This document shows, in pieces, positions 28,741 through 37,083 of a stretch of DNA of 64,000 nucleotides. The DNA is from Bacillus sp. RAR_GA_16 (GTDB lineage Bacteria; Bacillota; Bacilli; Bacillales; Guptibacillaceae): the NCBI RefSeq assembly GCF_020165985.1, contig NZ_JAIUKZ010000013.1, positions 1 to 64,000 on the forward strand. The letters are read 5' to 3'. The first letter of the stretch is position 1. The number at the start of each line of letters is the position of its first letter. The translations under genes and the position numbers were made by a program. Below the pieces are notes generated by a model. That model did no database searches, was not told the DNA's origin, and was given only the letters and a program-made list of their open reading frames with translations.

Positions 28741-28945
28741 ATCACTAATTATATTCTGTGCTTCACCGCAAATCATTATTTTTATTACGTTAAGTATAAC
28801 CCTCTTATTTTTACAATAGAAGACATTAACTTACTTTGAGAGAGTAAAGGTAAAATTAAAGATTCTATAATAAAAAACTCCCTAAAATTAAAGGAAGTTC
28901 CAATCGTATTATGAGAAATGAATGAAGATACCTATTTCTTCCCAC

Positions 28946-29807
28946 TTACATTCCACTCAGGACGGTAAGCCCTTTTAACTCCAACTCTAGCGTTTTTATT
29001 TCTTCATCCTCTGTCATTGGTAGCAAATAAAGAGATATCTCATTCACCTTTTGTTCTTTTGTGATCTGGGCATTAAGATGACAGTTTGTAGCTTGTCCAT
29101 CTTTGAAGCAATTCTTTGGATGAATGACGCCGTAACCCTGGTTTATTCTTTTTCCGAACTGATCTAAACAGCGACCAATGTATTTAACCTCCCCTGCAGT
29201 CACATATGCATAAAGACCTTTTAACTGCTTATCTTCTTCACTTTCCATTAGAAACCGACCATATTCAAGATCCCCATACTGATTCAAGAATTTTTTATAG
29301 TATTGATCGCCTTTATTTTTTAAGTCTAATAAAAAATCTCCAATCTGCATTGTTAAGGAAGTCGGGTATTTCTCCCTTGTTTCACCATCCAGATGGCTAT
29401 AGCGGTTATGTACTAGCGTTTCTTCCACTGTAAGGTTATTCTTCCTAGCAAAGAGATTTGTTTCACCTGTCGTGACAAATTTTAGTGCTGTATAGAAAAA
29501 CCTATAGGACGCAATCGGAGTAGTTAAGTCGAGCTCACTCGCTACTTTACCTATTGTCTGATACTGATTCCCCTACTTTCAGAATCTCTACCATATAGCC
29601 AACTTCAAGCCAGGCTCTTGCATGGGAATGAGTTTTCATTTCGTTTCCCCACCAAGCTGAATAAGTAGATGCTGACTTCGGTAAGGCAAAACCGAGGATG
29701 TGTTCTATCTCTTTAAACGTTAAGTTCACGCTCCCCATTTCTAAAGATCTATTCTTCAAGAAATCCTGTAACGGTGCGTACTTTCCTCTTTCACTAGAAA
29801 TACTCAA
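28946..29807 (-). pseudogene. DUF7662-GIY-YIG nuclease, probably one gene split by a one-base insertion
   Basis: The first frame (29807-29547, 86 aa) is DUF7662-like: LTFKEIEHILGFALP, then YSAWWGNE and HSHARAWLEVGY. The second frame is open from about 29560 to 28946 and contains a GIY-YIG nuclease core, GLYAYVTAGEVKYIGRC, with an Arg/Asn-rich continuation. It has no usable start until a GTG at 29428. Changing GATTC at 29566-29570 (GAATC on the coding strand) back to GATC fuses the two without a stop (KVGDQYQTIGKVASELDL) into about 286 residues. I infer a single endonuclease with a DNA-binding-like N-terminal domain, placed in the defense island. Confidence 0.65.
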
Positions 29808-29882
29808 TATGAAAAGCCTCCGTTTCTTGTTCTTCTTATTATCCTAAAACCAGTAATCGTAAATAGATTCGAATCGATTGGA

Positions 29883-30626
29883 TTAGCTAAAATACCGTCG
29901 AATCGTTTCCTTCATTCCTTCTTTATTCTCTGCAAACTGCCGATGACGATGGCCGTTTCCTCCTGAAGGATGTGGAAATCCGTTTACGATCGAGTTAGCA
30001 GAAATCAAGTTGTTTTCAGCTAGATGCATCAGTACTTTTGTTACATTGACACCTAAAGGAACGATTAATGGATCGTTTAACTTCTCTAACTCGATCGGTA
30101 GATGGTTCAAGGCATATCGATGTAATACTTCCGTCTTTAATATATTTGGCGTTGAGCCACTGAAGTTCTTTCCTTTATAAAAGACTGGATAAGGCAGAAC
30201 GGAAGTCGTTTGGACGAGATGACTGGCGGGACCAAACAGCTCACTTGTAGAGTCTAGGTTTAAGTATGTATGTAGTTCCAATTCATCTAACATCGTAATC
30301 AAGTTTTTCCTCATCGGACCTTCGAAACTGGAATGGTTCTTCACCCTTTGTAAAACTTCTTCATCTCCACTTTCTTCACCGTTGTTATTCCAAACCGTTT
30401 CAAATGATTTCTTCATCTGATGAAGTCCAGGAGTAATTCCGACTATCACGATTTTCGCATGTTCATTCACATGTTCGAACGGAGCATAATACATTTCCAA
30501 GTTCTTTTTCTCGTCTCGTTCTAGTATGAATGTTTCAGTCATTAGCTCTTTCTGATCAGTAGGATCTGTTAGAGAGTGAATCGATTCTTTGAAATTAGTA
30601 AATTTTGAATAACTAGCAATTGACAT
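29883..30626 (-). CDS. Uracil-DNA glycosylase superfamily-like protein
   Basis: About 247 residues, ATG at 30626 after GGAGGTTTGATC. IVIVGITPGLHQM (about 59-71) resembles the UDG-superfamily motif that binds the flipped base (GxxPG), and GFPHPSGGNGHRHRQF near the C-terminus resembles the HPS-type leucine-loop motif. No classical Asp/Asn water-activating residue stands out, so the activity is uncertain. It may be a UDG-fold protein of a defense or repair system rather than a true Ung. It is a single gene with no close partners. Confidence 0.65.
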   Translation of the reverse strand: MSIASYSKFTNFKESIHSLTDPTDQKELMTETFILERDEKKNLEMYYAPFEHVNEHAKIVIVGITPGLHQMKKSFETVWNNNGEESGDEEVLQRVKNHSSFEGPMRKNLITMLDELELHTYLNLDSTSELFGPASHLVQTTSVLPYPVFYKGKNFSGSTPNILKTEVLHRYALNHLPIELEKLNDPLIVPLGVNVTKVLMHLAENNLISANSIVNGFPHPSGGNGHRHRQFAENKEGMKETIRRYFS

Positions 30627-30752
30627 GATCAAACCTCCGATATAATCTTTCTCTCCCTCTATATTACTATTTTATGGATATAACAAAAAGTTAAATAAGG
30701 AAATACTTAACTAGCCAAGCCTATCTATTAATTCGATTCACCCCAAAAAAAA

Positions 30753-30778
30753 CATAGAGAAGTCCCCTTCTCTATGTC
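30753..30778 (-). terminator. Terminator on the - strand
   Basis: ACATAGAGAAG / CTTCTCTATGT, 4-base loop, followed on the - strand by eight T. It would end transcription of the small frames at 30808-31212. Confidence 0.8.
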
Positions 30779-30807
30779 TTTCCAATTCTCTGGTACACAT
30801 GGACAGG

Positions 30808-30981
30808 TTAATCGTCCCGAAAAAGATCTAATAAATAATAGCCCAAGGAATGAATTATAGTATATCTTTTTTCCCACAAAAGTAAAGTAGATCGCCGTCT
30901 AGTAACACCTACATGATTCATCACTTTTAAACTTTTAAGTGGAACAAGAAACCTGTCCTTTTGTCCCTCATTACTTAACAT
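30808..30981 (-). CDS. Possible small ORF, unknown (57 aa)
   Basis: An ATG-to-TAA frame of 57 codons with coding-like composition (KDRFLVPLKSLKVMNHVGV ... LGYYLLDLFRDD), ending 30 bases before a good terminator. There is no clear ribosome site, and it could be the tail of a gene broken upstream near the IS256 element. I recognise no family. Confidence 0.3.
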   Translation of the reverse strand: MLSNEGQKDRFLVPLKSLKVMNHVGVTRRRSTLLLWEKRYTIIHSLGYYLLDLFRDD

Positions 30982-31005
30982 AAAATGAATTTAGGCTGTA
31001 GTAAG

Positions 31006-31212
31006 TTACAAATGATAGTTTCTTTCTGCCCATCGCTTAAGGATATACTCATCTGTCTTCTCTATAGTAGCATCTTCAGAAAAACAAAAACTTATTGCAT
31101 TATCTGATATTAATTTATTATACAATTCCGGTCTCAGTAGAGCTGCTTTTTGATTATTCTCAGGACTTCTTTGTGCAGTTTTGCCATTCTTTTTAATACC
31201 ATTTCTCATCAC
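31006..31212 (-). pseudogene. Gene fragment left of IS256 element, unknown
   Basis: 68 codons (KVMRNGIKKNGKTAQRSPEN ... YILKRWAERNYHL), open upstream to a TGA close to the IS end at 31237. It has no clear ribosome site. It reads like the C-terminal end of a longer protein cut off by the insertion sequence; I cannot name the family. Whether it belonged with the fragment right of the IS (32604-33055) is uncertain, because the two flanks share no target duplication. Confidence 0.4.
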
Positions 31213-31291
31213 CTTAAAACAATGGTAGTGTCAATAAGTTTGTGTAATTCATAAGGTAGGGATATTCTCTAGCCTTCATTGAGGTGGGGAG

Positions 31292-31323
31292 TTCTGGCAG
31301 GGCCCCGAGGGGCCCTGCCAGAA
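31292..31323. other. GC-rich perfect palindrome inside IS256
   Basis: TTCTGGCAGGGCCCC pairs exactly with its inverted complement around a 2-base centre, just past the transposase stop (31339). On the + strand it is followed by AAAA. It may insulate the transposase from outside transcription. Confidence 0.6.
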
Positions 31324-31338
31324 AAATCGTATTTGCCC

Positions 31339-32517
31339 CTATTCCTCCTTGACTCCATAACGTTCCAGAAACATAGCTTGTAACGTAGGAAAGGCCGTGC
31401 TAAAACCACGTAGCTTTCGTTCGCTCCAGCGCTGATTGTAGTCCTTGGATTGGAGGTAGACGATTTTCTCGGCAGCCTTTTCACCTGGAAGACTATTCAT
31501 CGTTTTAGTACGCTTTTTGATCTCTTTAATTGTTCGTTCGATGATATTGGTTGTATAAATCATCGGTCGAATCGAAGAAGGATAGCTCAGAAAGGTTAAG
31601 AGAACGCTCAAATCCTGTTCCCAAGATTTCACGACTTTCGGATATTTCTTCTTCCAGTTTTCCTTGAATGCTTCAAACCTTTCTCGGGCTTCTTCATGGG
31701 TACTGGCTTGATAGATAGGTTTGAGATCTTCTGCGACAGAGGATTGATCTTTCTTTCGCACAGCGTTTAAAGCGTTACGTACTTTATGGACAACGCAGCG
31801 CTGCACGTCGGCTTTTGGATAGACAGATTTCATGGCTTCTTCCAGACCAGGAAGCCCGTCGAAAACACCAAGAAGCACTTCTTCAACACCTCGGTCGTAC
31901 AAGTCTAAGAGAATTTCTTTCCAGCCTAAAGCACTTTCTTGACCGCCTACATAGAAGCCCAGAATTTCTCTGTGACCCTCTTCCGTCACACCAACGACAA
32001 GGTAGACGACTTCATTGGCGACATCCTCTCGACGCAACTTCAAATAGGTGCCATCCAGATATAAGACGGAGTATCGTTTTTGAAGAGAGCGTCTCTGCCA
32101 TGTTTCAATATCTTCAGCTACGACATCGGTGATATGGCTAATGGTAGACGCCGAGTAAGAATGGCCCAGGATGCGCTCAAGAAAATGGCCGATTTCTCGT
32201 GTACTAATGCCTTTCTGATACATCGTAATGATCGTTTCACCAAGCCATTGTTCACGACGCTGGTATGGGGAAAAGACTTCTGTTTGAAAGGCATTATCTC
32301 GATCGCGTGGCACCTGAAGGTCATCTAAACGGCCGTATTTCGTATCGAGCTGACGGGCATACGTGCCATTTTTGTAGTTTTTCAATTCAGGATGTTCGTC
32401 TTCAAAGAAACGATTCATTTCTTCTTTCATGATCGTTTCCAATTTTTCTTTTACAAATTCTCGTACCATGGAATCTAATTGATTTTCTAGTGAATTCTGT
32501 CCTATACTAGTAGACAT
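31339..32517 (-). CDS. IS256-family (Mutator-type) transposase
   Basis: 392 residues with the full MULE-type DDE fold: YSVLYLDGTYLKLR (first Asp), LLGVFDGLPGLEEAM (second Asp), the DVQRCVVHKVRNAL signature, and TTNIIERTIKEIKKR (Glu region). Length is normal and no defects are visible. The product mobilises the flanking element. Confidence 0.95.
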   Translation of the reverse strand: MSTSIGQNSLENQLDSMVREFVKEKLETIMKEEMNRFFEDEHPELKNYKNGTYARQLDTKYGRLDDLQVPRDRDNAFQTEVFSPYQRREQWLGETIITMYQKGISTREIGHFLERILGHSYSASTISHITDVVAEDIETWQRRSLQKRYSVLYLDGTYLKLRREDVANEVVYLVVGVTEEGHREILGFYVGGQESALGWKEILLDLYDRGVEEVLLGVFDGLPGLEEAMKSVYPKADVQRCVVHKVRNALNAVRKKDQSSVAEDLKPIYQASTHEEARERFEAFKENWKKKYPKVVKSWEQDLSVLLTFLSYPSSIRPMIYTTNIIERTIKEIKKRTKTMNSLPGEKAAEKIVYLQSKDYNQRWSERKLRGFSTAFPTLQAMFLERYGVKEE

Positions 32518-32603
32518 AGGTAGGGCATCTCCTCTCGAGTTGATTTGGTCGTTGACTTTGAGGATACCCTACCTCTTTTTATGTCTCAAATGTTTTACAC
32601 AAA

Positions 32604-33055
32604 CTATCGTACGTCATCAAAACAATAAATACCTTTAGAATTTTTGGAATCAGTTTTATCCAAATAATTTGTTATAGAATTAATTAATTTTGCCTCTTTA
32701 TTTATTACTACTTTGTCAGGGATGAAAGCAGAAAAATATTTAGTGAACTGTTGAATAACGTCTCCTAAATTCTCATTATATTCAATACCAAAGAACTCTC
32801 TAAATGATTTAATGTCACTAATATGAATTTTATAAAAGTCTGCATATGTACAATAACTTTCATTCCGATAACCCAACTTAATAAACTCAAGTTTTACAAT
32901 CGCATATTTATCATCTTTCTTTTCTCTATCTGAATAAACTTTTATTAAAACAATAGTTTATCGATAAATTGTTGCTCTCCCACTTGTATCTCAATATTTA
33001 AATAAGTACCAGTATCCGTTCTAGCGCTATTTGGTATAATAAATTCATGTTTAAT
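32604..33055 (-). pseudogene. Gene remnant truncated by IS256, unknown
   Basis: On the - strand a coding-like frame (EFIIPNSARTDTGTYLNIEIQ ... VGEQQFIDKLLF) runs from about 33052. It slips at a TTTT run near 32945, then continues as IKVYSDREKKDDKYAIVKLE, FREFFGIEYNENLGDVIQQF and so on, until a stop created at the IS boundary (32604). There is no valid start codon upstream, only ATT at 33053. So the 5' end is lost or degenerate, one frameshift is present, and the 3' end was replaced by the IS. Family not recognised. Confidence 0.45.
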
Positions 33056-33078
33056 TTAGCAACAAAGGATTGATGAAA

Positions 33079-33426
33079 ATGAAACGTATTCATTTTTTTC
33101 TATTACTATCACTAGTAGTGCTAGGGAGCTGCAGTGTGAACTCTAACAGTGAAAACTATAGCGAAGAAACTATTGAAAAGGCGAAAGCCAGCGTAGAAAG
33201 TTACATTATAAATAATTATCAAAATATCGAAAGCGTAGAGTTTCAAGAGTCTCCTTCTGCACCGATGGGCAGACTTGTTCTTGAAGGTACTGTTAATAAA
33301 AAAGCGACATTTAATATCGGAGTGAATGATGATTTTACAGTCGGAAGCATTGGCATGGGGGAAGGCTTTCCAGAGCCTAAAGAAGAATGTAAAGAGCAAT
33401 CTTGTGACTATGAAGTTGGTAAGTAA
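33079..33426 (+). CDS. DUF1433-type small lipoprotein, array copy A
   Basis: 116 residues from the ATG at 33079 (AAAGGA nine bases upstream). Signal peptide with lipobox GSC, then EETIEKAKASVESYI, NNYQNIESVEF, SPSAPMGRLVLEGTVN, DDFTVGSIGMGEGFPE and a terminal C-x4-C (ECKEQSCDY). This shared pattern defines the array. DUF1433 is my family call from memory; function is unknown. Exported and anchored to the outer face of the membrane. First gene of the tandem cluster. Confidence 0.75.
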   Translation: MKRIHFFLLLSLVVLGSCSVNSNSENYSEETIEKAKASVESYIINNYQNIESVEFQESPSAPMGRLVLEGTVNKKATFNIGVNDDFTVGSIGMGEGFPEPKEECKEQSCDYEVGK

Positions 33427-33567
33427 CAAGTTTACTACTCTCTCGGCCTGTTGCCTTAGATTCTTTTCTGTGCAAGCAGGCTTTCTTTTTGCAGTATGTG
33501 GGCTACCCGCTTCCCTTCTATTCTGTTTAGGCTAATCAAGAAAATGCATGAAGCGAGGTGACCTCAA

Positions 33568-33903
33568 ATGAAAATCATCCGTATTTGCGCCATTGTAGCG
33601 CTCATTTTATTAGTTGGTTGTAGCGTGAATTCTAGTACAAAAGAATACAGCGACGAAACAGTTAGAGAAGCACAAGCAAACGTGACGAGCTACATAGAAA
33701 ACAATTACGCTAACATCGAAACCCTTACAGTAACCGAGCCCTATGAAGCAGAAATGGGGATTATGACCGTGGATGGTAAAGCAAACGGTGAAGCTTTTTC
33801 CGTAAGCCTAGACACTGATCTTATGGTAGCTGGGATAGCGATTCAAAGTAAACAGTTTCCTGAAAAGAAAGAAGAATGTTTGGAGAGACTATGTGACGAT
33901 TAA
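33568..33903 (+). CDS. DUF1433-type small lipoprotein, array copy B
   Basis: 111 residues, ATG after GCGAGGTGACCTCAA. Lipobox VGC. It belongs to a divergent branch with EAEMGIMTVDGKANGEAFSV in place of SPMGG-EGTVNG and with MVAGIAIQSKQFPEKKEEC near the end; closest in pattern to copy K (37463). The terminal Cys pair is kept (EECLERLC). Confidence 0.75.
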   Translation: MKIIRICAIVALILLVGCSVNSSTKEYSDETVREAQANVTSYIENNYANIETLTVTEPYEAEMGIMTVDGKANGEAFSVSLDTDLMVAGIAIQSKQFPEKKEECLERLCDD

Positions 33904-33963
33904 ATGCTTCTTACATTCAATGCGCTTGCTCCATTTTCGAGCTAAAGGTTAGGAGATGGTTCT

Positions 33964-34302
33964 ATTTCTACATTAAAAACGTTTCCTCTTGTCGTTCTTC
34001 TACTCTTAGCTGCTTGTAGCTTCCATAATCAGAGTGAGAATTATGACAACGAAACAAAGGAAAAAGCAAAGGCTTCTGTTGAGAAATTTATCACGAATAA
34101 TTATGAAGAGATTGAATCCGTTGAGGTCACTAAAGTTTATCAAAGCGAAATGGGTGGACTAAATGTAGATGGAACGGTCAATGGTGGTGAAGCTAGGTTC
34201 TCAGCTGGAATCGACAATGATTTTACTGTTGGAAGTTTAGGATTAGGGGAAGGGTTTCCAGAGATGAAAGAAGCTTGTAAAGAACAGATTTGTGGTTCGT
34301 AA
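33964..34302 (+). CDS. DUF1433-type small lipoprotein, array copy C, non-canonical start
   Basis: The full family pattern is readable (LLLLAACSF lipobox, SVEKFITNNYEEIESVEV, SEMGGLNVDGTVNGGEARF, EACKEQIC) up to TAA at 34302. There is no ATG/GTG/TTG in frame at the expected place. AGGAG lies eight bases before an ATT (33964), which would give 112 residues. Either ATT is used, or the start was lost (paralogues have TTG at this point) and the gene is silent. Confidence 0.6.
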   Translation: MSTLKTFPLVVLLLLAACSFHNQSENYDNETKEKAKASVEKFITNNYEEIESVEVTKVYQSEMGGLNVDGTVNGGEARFSAGIDNDFTVGSLGLGEGFPEMKEACKEQICGS

Positions 34303-34313
34303 ATAATACACCT

Positions 34314-34349
34314 CATAACCATACGCAACTCGGGTGGTGTATGGTTATG
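34314..34349. terminator. Convergent hairpin between copy C and small membrane protein gene
   Basis: CATAACCATAC / GTATGGTTATG, 14-base loop, 12 bases after copy C and 38 beyond the stop of the - strand gene at 34387. No clear U-tract, so moderate confidence. Confidence 0.5.
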
Positions 34350-34386
34350 ATTCGTTTAGCTGAAGAATGATCTTATGGATGTACGA

Positions 34387-34563
34387 TTATTTCGTTTTTT
34401 CTTTTGCAGGATACAGTTTGTTCAATACGGTCGCAACTGTCATGGTTGTTAAACCTAGTGCAAGACCTTTTATGATGACATGATCAGGCAAAAACACATA
34501 CTCAATACTCATTAATACCATTACAATCAACCATGTAATAAGGAACCTCTTACCAAAAGACAT
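34387..34563 (-). CDS. Small two-helix membrane protein, unknown
   Basis: 58 residues from the ATG at 34563 behind GAAGGGGGTAAAC. Two hydrophobic segments (FLITWLIVMVLMSIEYVF and IIKGLALGLTTMTVATVL) joined by PDH, with a Lys-rich tail. It is the only - strand gene within the lipoprotein array and seems to have been there before the array expanded, or to have been carried with it. Longer upstream starts lack a ribosome site. Function unknown. Confidence 0.55.
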   Translation of the reverse strand: MSFGKRFLITWLIVMVLMSIEYVFLPDHVIIKGLALGLTTMTVATVLNKLYPAKEKTK

Positions 34564-34775
34564 GTTTACCCCCTTCTCAATTTCCACTTCACACGCCATC
34601 CAAATATTGTAACTTTCTGTTTTAACTACCACTTTACCCCATATACGAAACATGCTTTTCAATCGTAATGAAACTAGCAAATCAACGATCTCTTCATCCT
34701 CTACCTTTATTTGGTATAATTAGATTCAACGTTTTTCATTTCTATCGATCTATTAACAACGTGAATCAAAACGAG

Positions 34776-35120
34776 GTGGTTCCCTTTTATAAACGATTAT
34801 TATTCTTCCTCACCCTCTCCAGTCTATTAGGGGCTTGCGGGTTTTTCTCACAGGAAAACGACTATGATGAGGAAACCATCGACAAGGCAAAGAAATCGGT
34901 TGAACGTTTTATTGCTGATAACTATGAAGATATCGAATCGGTTGAGATAACCAGGTCCTATGAAAGTGAAATGGGTGGTTTAACGATTGAGGGAACGATT
35001 AATGACGGGAAGGCTGAATTTACAGCTGGGGTTCGAAGTGATTTTTCAATTGGACATTTAGCTCCAGGAGAGGATTTCCCTGATGTGAAAGAAGCTTGTA
35101 AAGAGCAGATTTGTGAGTGA
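34776..35120 (+). CDS. DUF1433-type small lipoprotein, array copy D, uncertain start
   Basis: About 114 residues. Lipobox GAC, then EETIDKAKKSVERFI, SEMGGLTIEGTINDGKAEF and EACKEQIC. Like copy C, the codon expected to be the start (eight bases after GAGGTG) is TTT at 34785 rather than TTG; GTG at 34776 or 34761 lies in frame but overlaps the ribosome site or has none. Expression may be weak. It is the closest relative of copy C. Confidence 0.6.
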   Translation: MVPFYKRLLFFLTLSSLLGACGFFSQENDYDEETIDKAKKSVERFIADNYEDIESVEITRSYESEMGGLTIEGTINDGKAEFTAGVRSDFSIGHLAPGEDFPDVKEACKEQICE

Positions 35121-35162
35121 CCGAACCTTTTAGCGAATTCATCATGTGAGGATATGATTTTA

Positions 35163-35486
35163 TTGAAAAGCGTCTACATCTGTCTTATCTCATTATTCGT
35201 CCTCCTATCTGGCTGTAGCGTGAACTCTACTGAGGATGAAACATTAGAAAAGGCAAAAGAGAAAGCGGAAAGTTATTTGAAAAATAATTATCAAAATGTA
35301 AGTGAAGTCACGTTTGTTGATGATCCCAACAATCCAATGGATGGCATAACCGTTGAAGGTACAGTAAATGGAGAAGCGGAATTTACAATTGCGATGGATG
35401 AACGATTTGAAATTGCTGGAGTTAGTCGAGGAAAGAACTTTCCGGAAAAGAAAGAGCCGTGTAAAGAGCAGAATTGTACGTATTAG
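35163..35486 (+). CDS. DUF1433-type small lipoprotein, array copy E
   Basis: 107 residues from a TTG at 35163 after GAGGATATGATTTTA; an ATG at 35154 is too close to the Shine-Dalgarno. Lipobox SGC, NNYQNVSEVTF, NPMDGITVEGTVNGEAEF, then EPCKEQNC. It has a shortened segment between the lipobox and the conserved domain. One of five members of the array that start with TTG. Confidence 0.75.
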   Translation: MKSVYICLISLFVLLSGCSVNSTEDETLEKAKEKAESYLKNNYQNVSEVTFVDDPNNPMDGITVEGTVNGEAEFTIAMDERFEIAGVSRGKNFPEKKEPCKEQNCTY

Positions 35487-35535
35487 TGCTAGCTTCATTT
35501 CCCCTCTCTGTTACTAATAAAAAAGGAATGATAGC

Positions 35536-35761
35536 TATGCCGAAAACGATGAAGCAATTATATCAGAAGCGGAAAACAGAACGATTGAGTATGTAAAACG
35601 AAATAATAAAAAAGTTGATCATGTCGAAATCAGCTCGCATCAATTTTCACCAATGGGAACTATGTTCATTAGTCGTCAAGTTAATAACGAATGTCGTTGG
35701 TTTCTCTCATGATGTGTTTTTTCTAGAATTAAAAGACGAATGCAAAAAGAAAGTTTGTTAG
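35536..35761 (+). pseudogene. DUF1433-type remnant, array copy F
   Basis: Family core readable without a signal peptide: AIISEAENRTIEYVKRNNKKVDHVEISS, then SPMGTMFIS. It runs out of frame before a tail LKDECKKKVC ending at 35761. The 5' third is missing and the middle is frameshifted, so this is a decayed copy between E and G. Confidence 0.6.
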
Positions 35762-35789
35762 AAACTTGTAAAGAAAGGAAAGATTCGTT

Positions 35790-36134
35790 TTGAATAGAAG
35801 GCCCCTTCTATTTGTTGTATGCCTTCTCCTTCTCGTCGGCTGTAGCCAGAACTCATCAGGAGCGTACGATGATGGAACGATCTCAAAAGCAAGAGCTACA
35901 GTTGAAAGCTACTTAATTCACAATTATAAGGATATTGATCAGATCAAGTTTGATAAGGACACAACTAGTCCGATGGGCGGTATGATGATCTCTGGCATAG
36001 TAAATGGGAATGAGAAAGCAACCTTTTCGATCGATGTCGAAGTTGAAAATGACTTTTCAGTAGGAAGCATTGGAAAAGGGAAAGAATTCCCTGAACGTAA
36101 GAAGGAATGTATCGACAAAACGTGTGATTACTAA
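35790..36134 (+). CDS. DUF1433-type small lipoprotein, array copy G
   Basis: 114 residues from a TTG at 35790, with AAAGGAAAG upstream. Lipobox VGC. SKARATVESYLIHNYKDIDQIKF, SPMGGMMISGIVNG, then ECIDKTCDY. It has a slightly longer strand region (ATFSIDVEVENDFSVGSIG) than its neighbours. The 107-bp repeat element 1 lies immediately downstream. Confidence 0.75.
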   Translation: MNRRPLLFVVCLLLLVGCSQNSSGAYDDGTISKARATVESYLIHNYKDIDQIKFDKDTTSPMGGMMISGIVNGNEKATFSIDVEVENDFSVGSIGKGKEFPERKKECIDKTCDY

Positions 36135-36189
36135 CTGAAAATGGGGGCTTCGTTATCCATCTCCCTTCTTATACCGAGTGTCGCCCTCT

Positions 36190-36296
36190 TTATTGGCTAA
36201 AATCCAATTATATTGGCCATTCTGCTATTTTATTGGCCAAACTCGAGATATATTGGCCAAATCCTCTTTTTATTGACTAACTAGAATGATTCTAAC
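36190..36296 (+). repeat. 107-bp GGCC-array element, copy 1
   Basis: Five units on an exact 20-bp pitch, each beginning ATTGGC(C/T)AA, the last ATTGACTAAC running into TAGAATGATTCTAAC. Noncoding, between array copies G and H. Linkers alternate between AT-type (TTAT, ATAT) and T-tract ends. Confidence 0.85.
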
Positions 36297-36341
36297 AGAG
36301 GTGGGGCAACTTCTAACCGCCGTTCACGAGAGGTGATGATC

Positions 36342-36680
36342 ATGCAATGGAAAGCACCAATTTTTATCATGCTCGCCCTTTTCCTTAGCGGGTGTAGTCT
36401 ATTCTTTACTGGTAGTAATGAGTACTCGGAAGAATTTATTTTACAAGCAGAGAAAGAAGCGGAACATTTTTTAAGAGGGAATTATGAAAACGTTGATGAG
36501 GTCACTTTTAGTGACGATCATAGTGACCCTATGGGTGGGCTTGTGATCCGAGGAAAAGTAAATGGAGAGGCTGTGTTCTCAATGGACATGGATAACTCGT
36601 TAAACGTGATCGCGATCAGCGAAGGAACGGGTTTCCCTGAAGAGAAACCCGCGTGTAAGGAGAAAGTTTGTGATGACTAA
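36342..36680 (+). CDS. DUF1433-type small lipoprotein, array copy H
   Basis: 112 residues from the ATG at 36342, six bases after GAGAGGTG. Lipobox SGC. EEFILQAEKEAEHFLRGNYE, then DPMGGLVIRGKVNGEAVF and ACKEKVCDD. It differs from the others by a GSNEYSEEFI linker and a Pro before the first Cys. Confidence 0.75.
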   Translation: MQWKAPIFIMLALFLSGCSLFFTGSNEYSEEFILQAEKEAEHFLRGNYENVDEVTFSDDHSDPMGGLVIRGKVNGEAVFSMDMDNSLNVIAISEGTGFPEEKPACKEKVCDD

Positions 36681-36715
36681 GTTGTCATTATATTCTTTAA
36701 ATGGGAGTGTTTTTT

Positions 36716-37048
36716 TTGAAACGTACTATTGGTATCTTCCTTTTAATCTCTTTATTAGGATGTAACGCCATTTCTTCATCAGAAACGGTTGATAAACAAA
36801 CGATTGAAAAAGCAAGAGAGAGCGTAGAAAGCTATTTCCGTCATAATTATGAGGACGTAGAAATAATGACGTTCAGCGAGGATACGAGTGATCCGATGGA
36901 AGGTTTAATGATAAACGGAACGGTCAATGGCGCTGAATTTTCAGCGAGCGTTGATCCGGAAACGTTCGTGGTGAAAAGCGTTGGTGAGACGGAAGGATTT
37001 CCTGACGTAAAAGAAGAATGCCGGGATACCGTTTGTGATTATAAATAG
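36716..37048 (+). CDS. DUF1433-type small lipoprotein, array copy I
   Basis: 110 residues from a TTG at 36716 after GGGAGTG. Lipobox LGC. TIEKARESVESYFRHNYEDVEIMTF, SDPMEGLMINGTVNG, then ECRDTVCDYK. The start at an upstream ATG (36701) overlaps the ribosome site and is unlikely. Confidence 0.75.
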   Translation: MKRTIGIFLLISLLGCNAISSSETVDKQTIEKARESVESYFRHNYEDVEIMTFSEDTSDPMEGLMINGTVNGAEFSASVDPETFVVKSVGETEGFPDVKEECRDTVCDYK

Positions 37049-37083
37049 GCATTTCCTAACGTTTATAGTAAGGAGCATAGTGA

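Larger units (their letters stand above)
31237..32605 (-). mobile_element. IS256-family insertion sequence
   Basis: About 1,369 bp bounded by inverted AGTTTGTGTAA (31237 onward; inverted at 32595-32605), with a second matching block GGTAGGGATAT / GGTAGGGTATCC inside. It holds one Mutator-type transposase. The bases outside the ends (TGTCAATA left, ATCGTACG right) do not match, so there is no visible target duplication; a deletion or recombination between copies may have removed it. Confidence 0.75.

Noticed and set aside
28946-29428. GIY-YIG gene taken as complete from GTG 29428
   Set aside because: The frame is coding-like for about 130 bases further upstream, and a one-base correction joins it to DUF7662, so the GTG is probably internal.
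34668-35120. 150-residue version of array copy D
   Set aside because: The extra N-terminal residues are unlike the paralogues and lie upstream of the conserved Shine-Dalgarno.
36190-36296. Regularly spaced repeats resembling a CRISPR array
   Set aside because: The conserved part is only about 10 bp, units step by 20 bp and the variable parts are too short to be spacers; no cas genes are near, and the same 107-bp arrangement recurs seven times.
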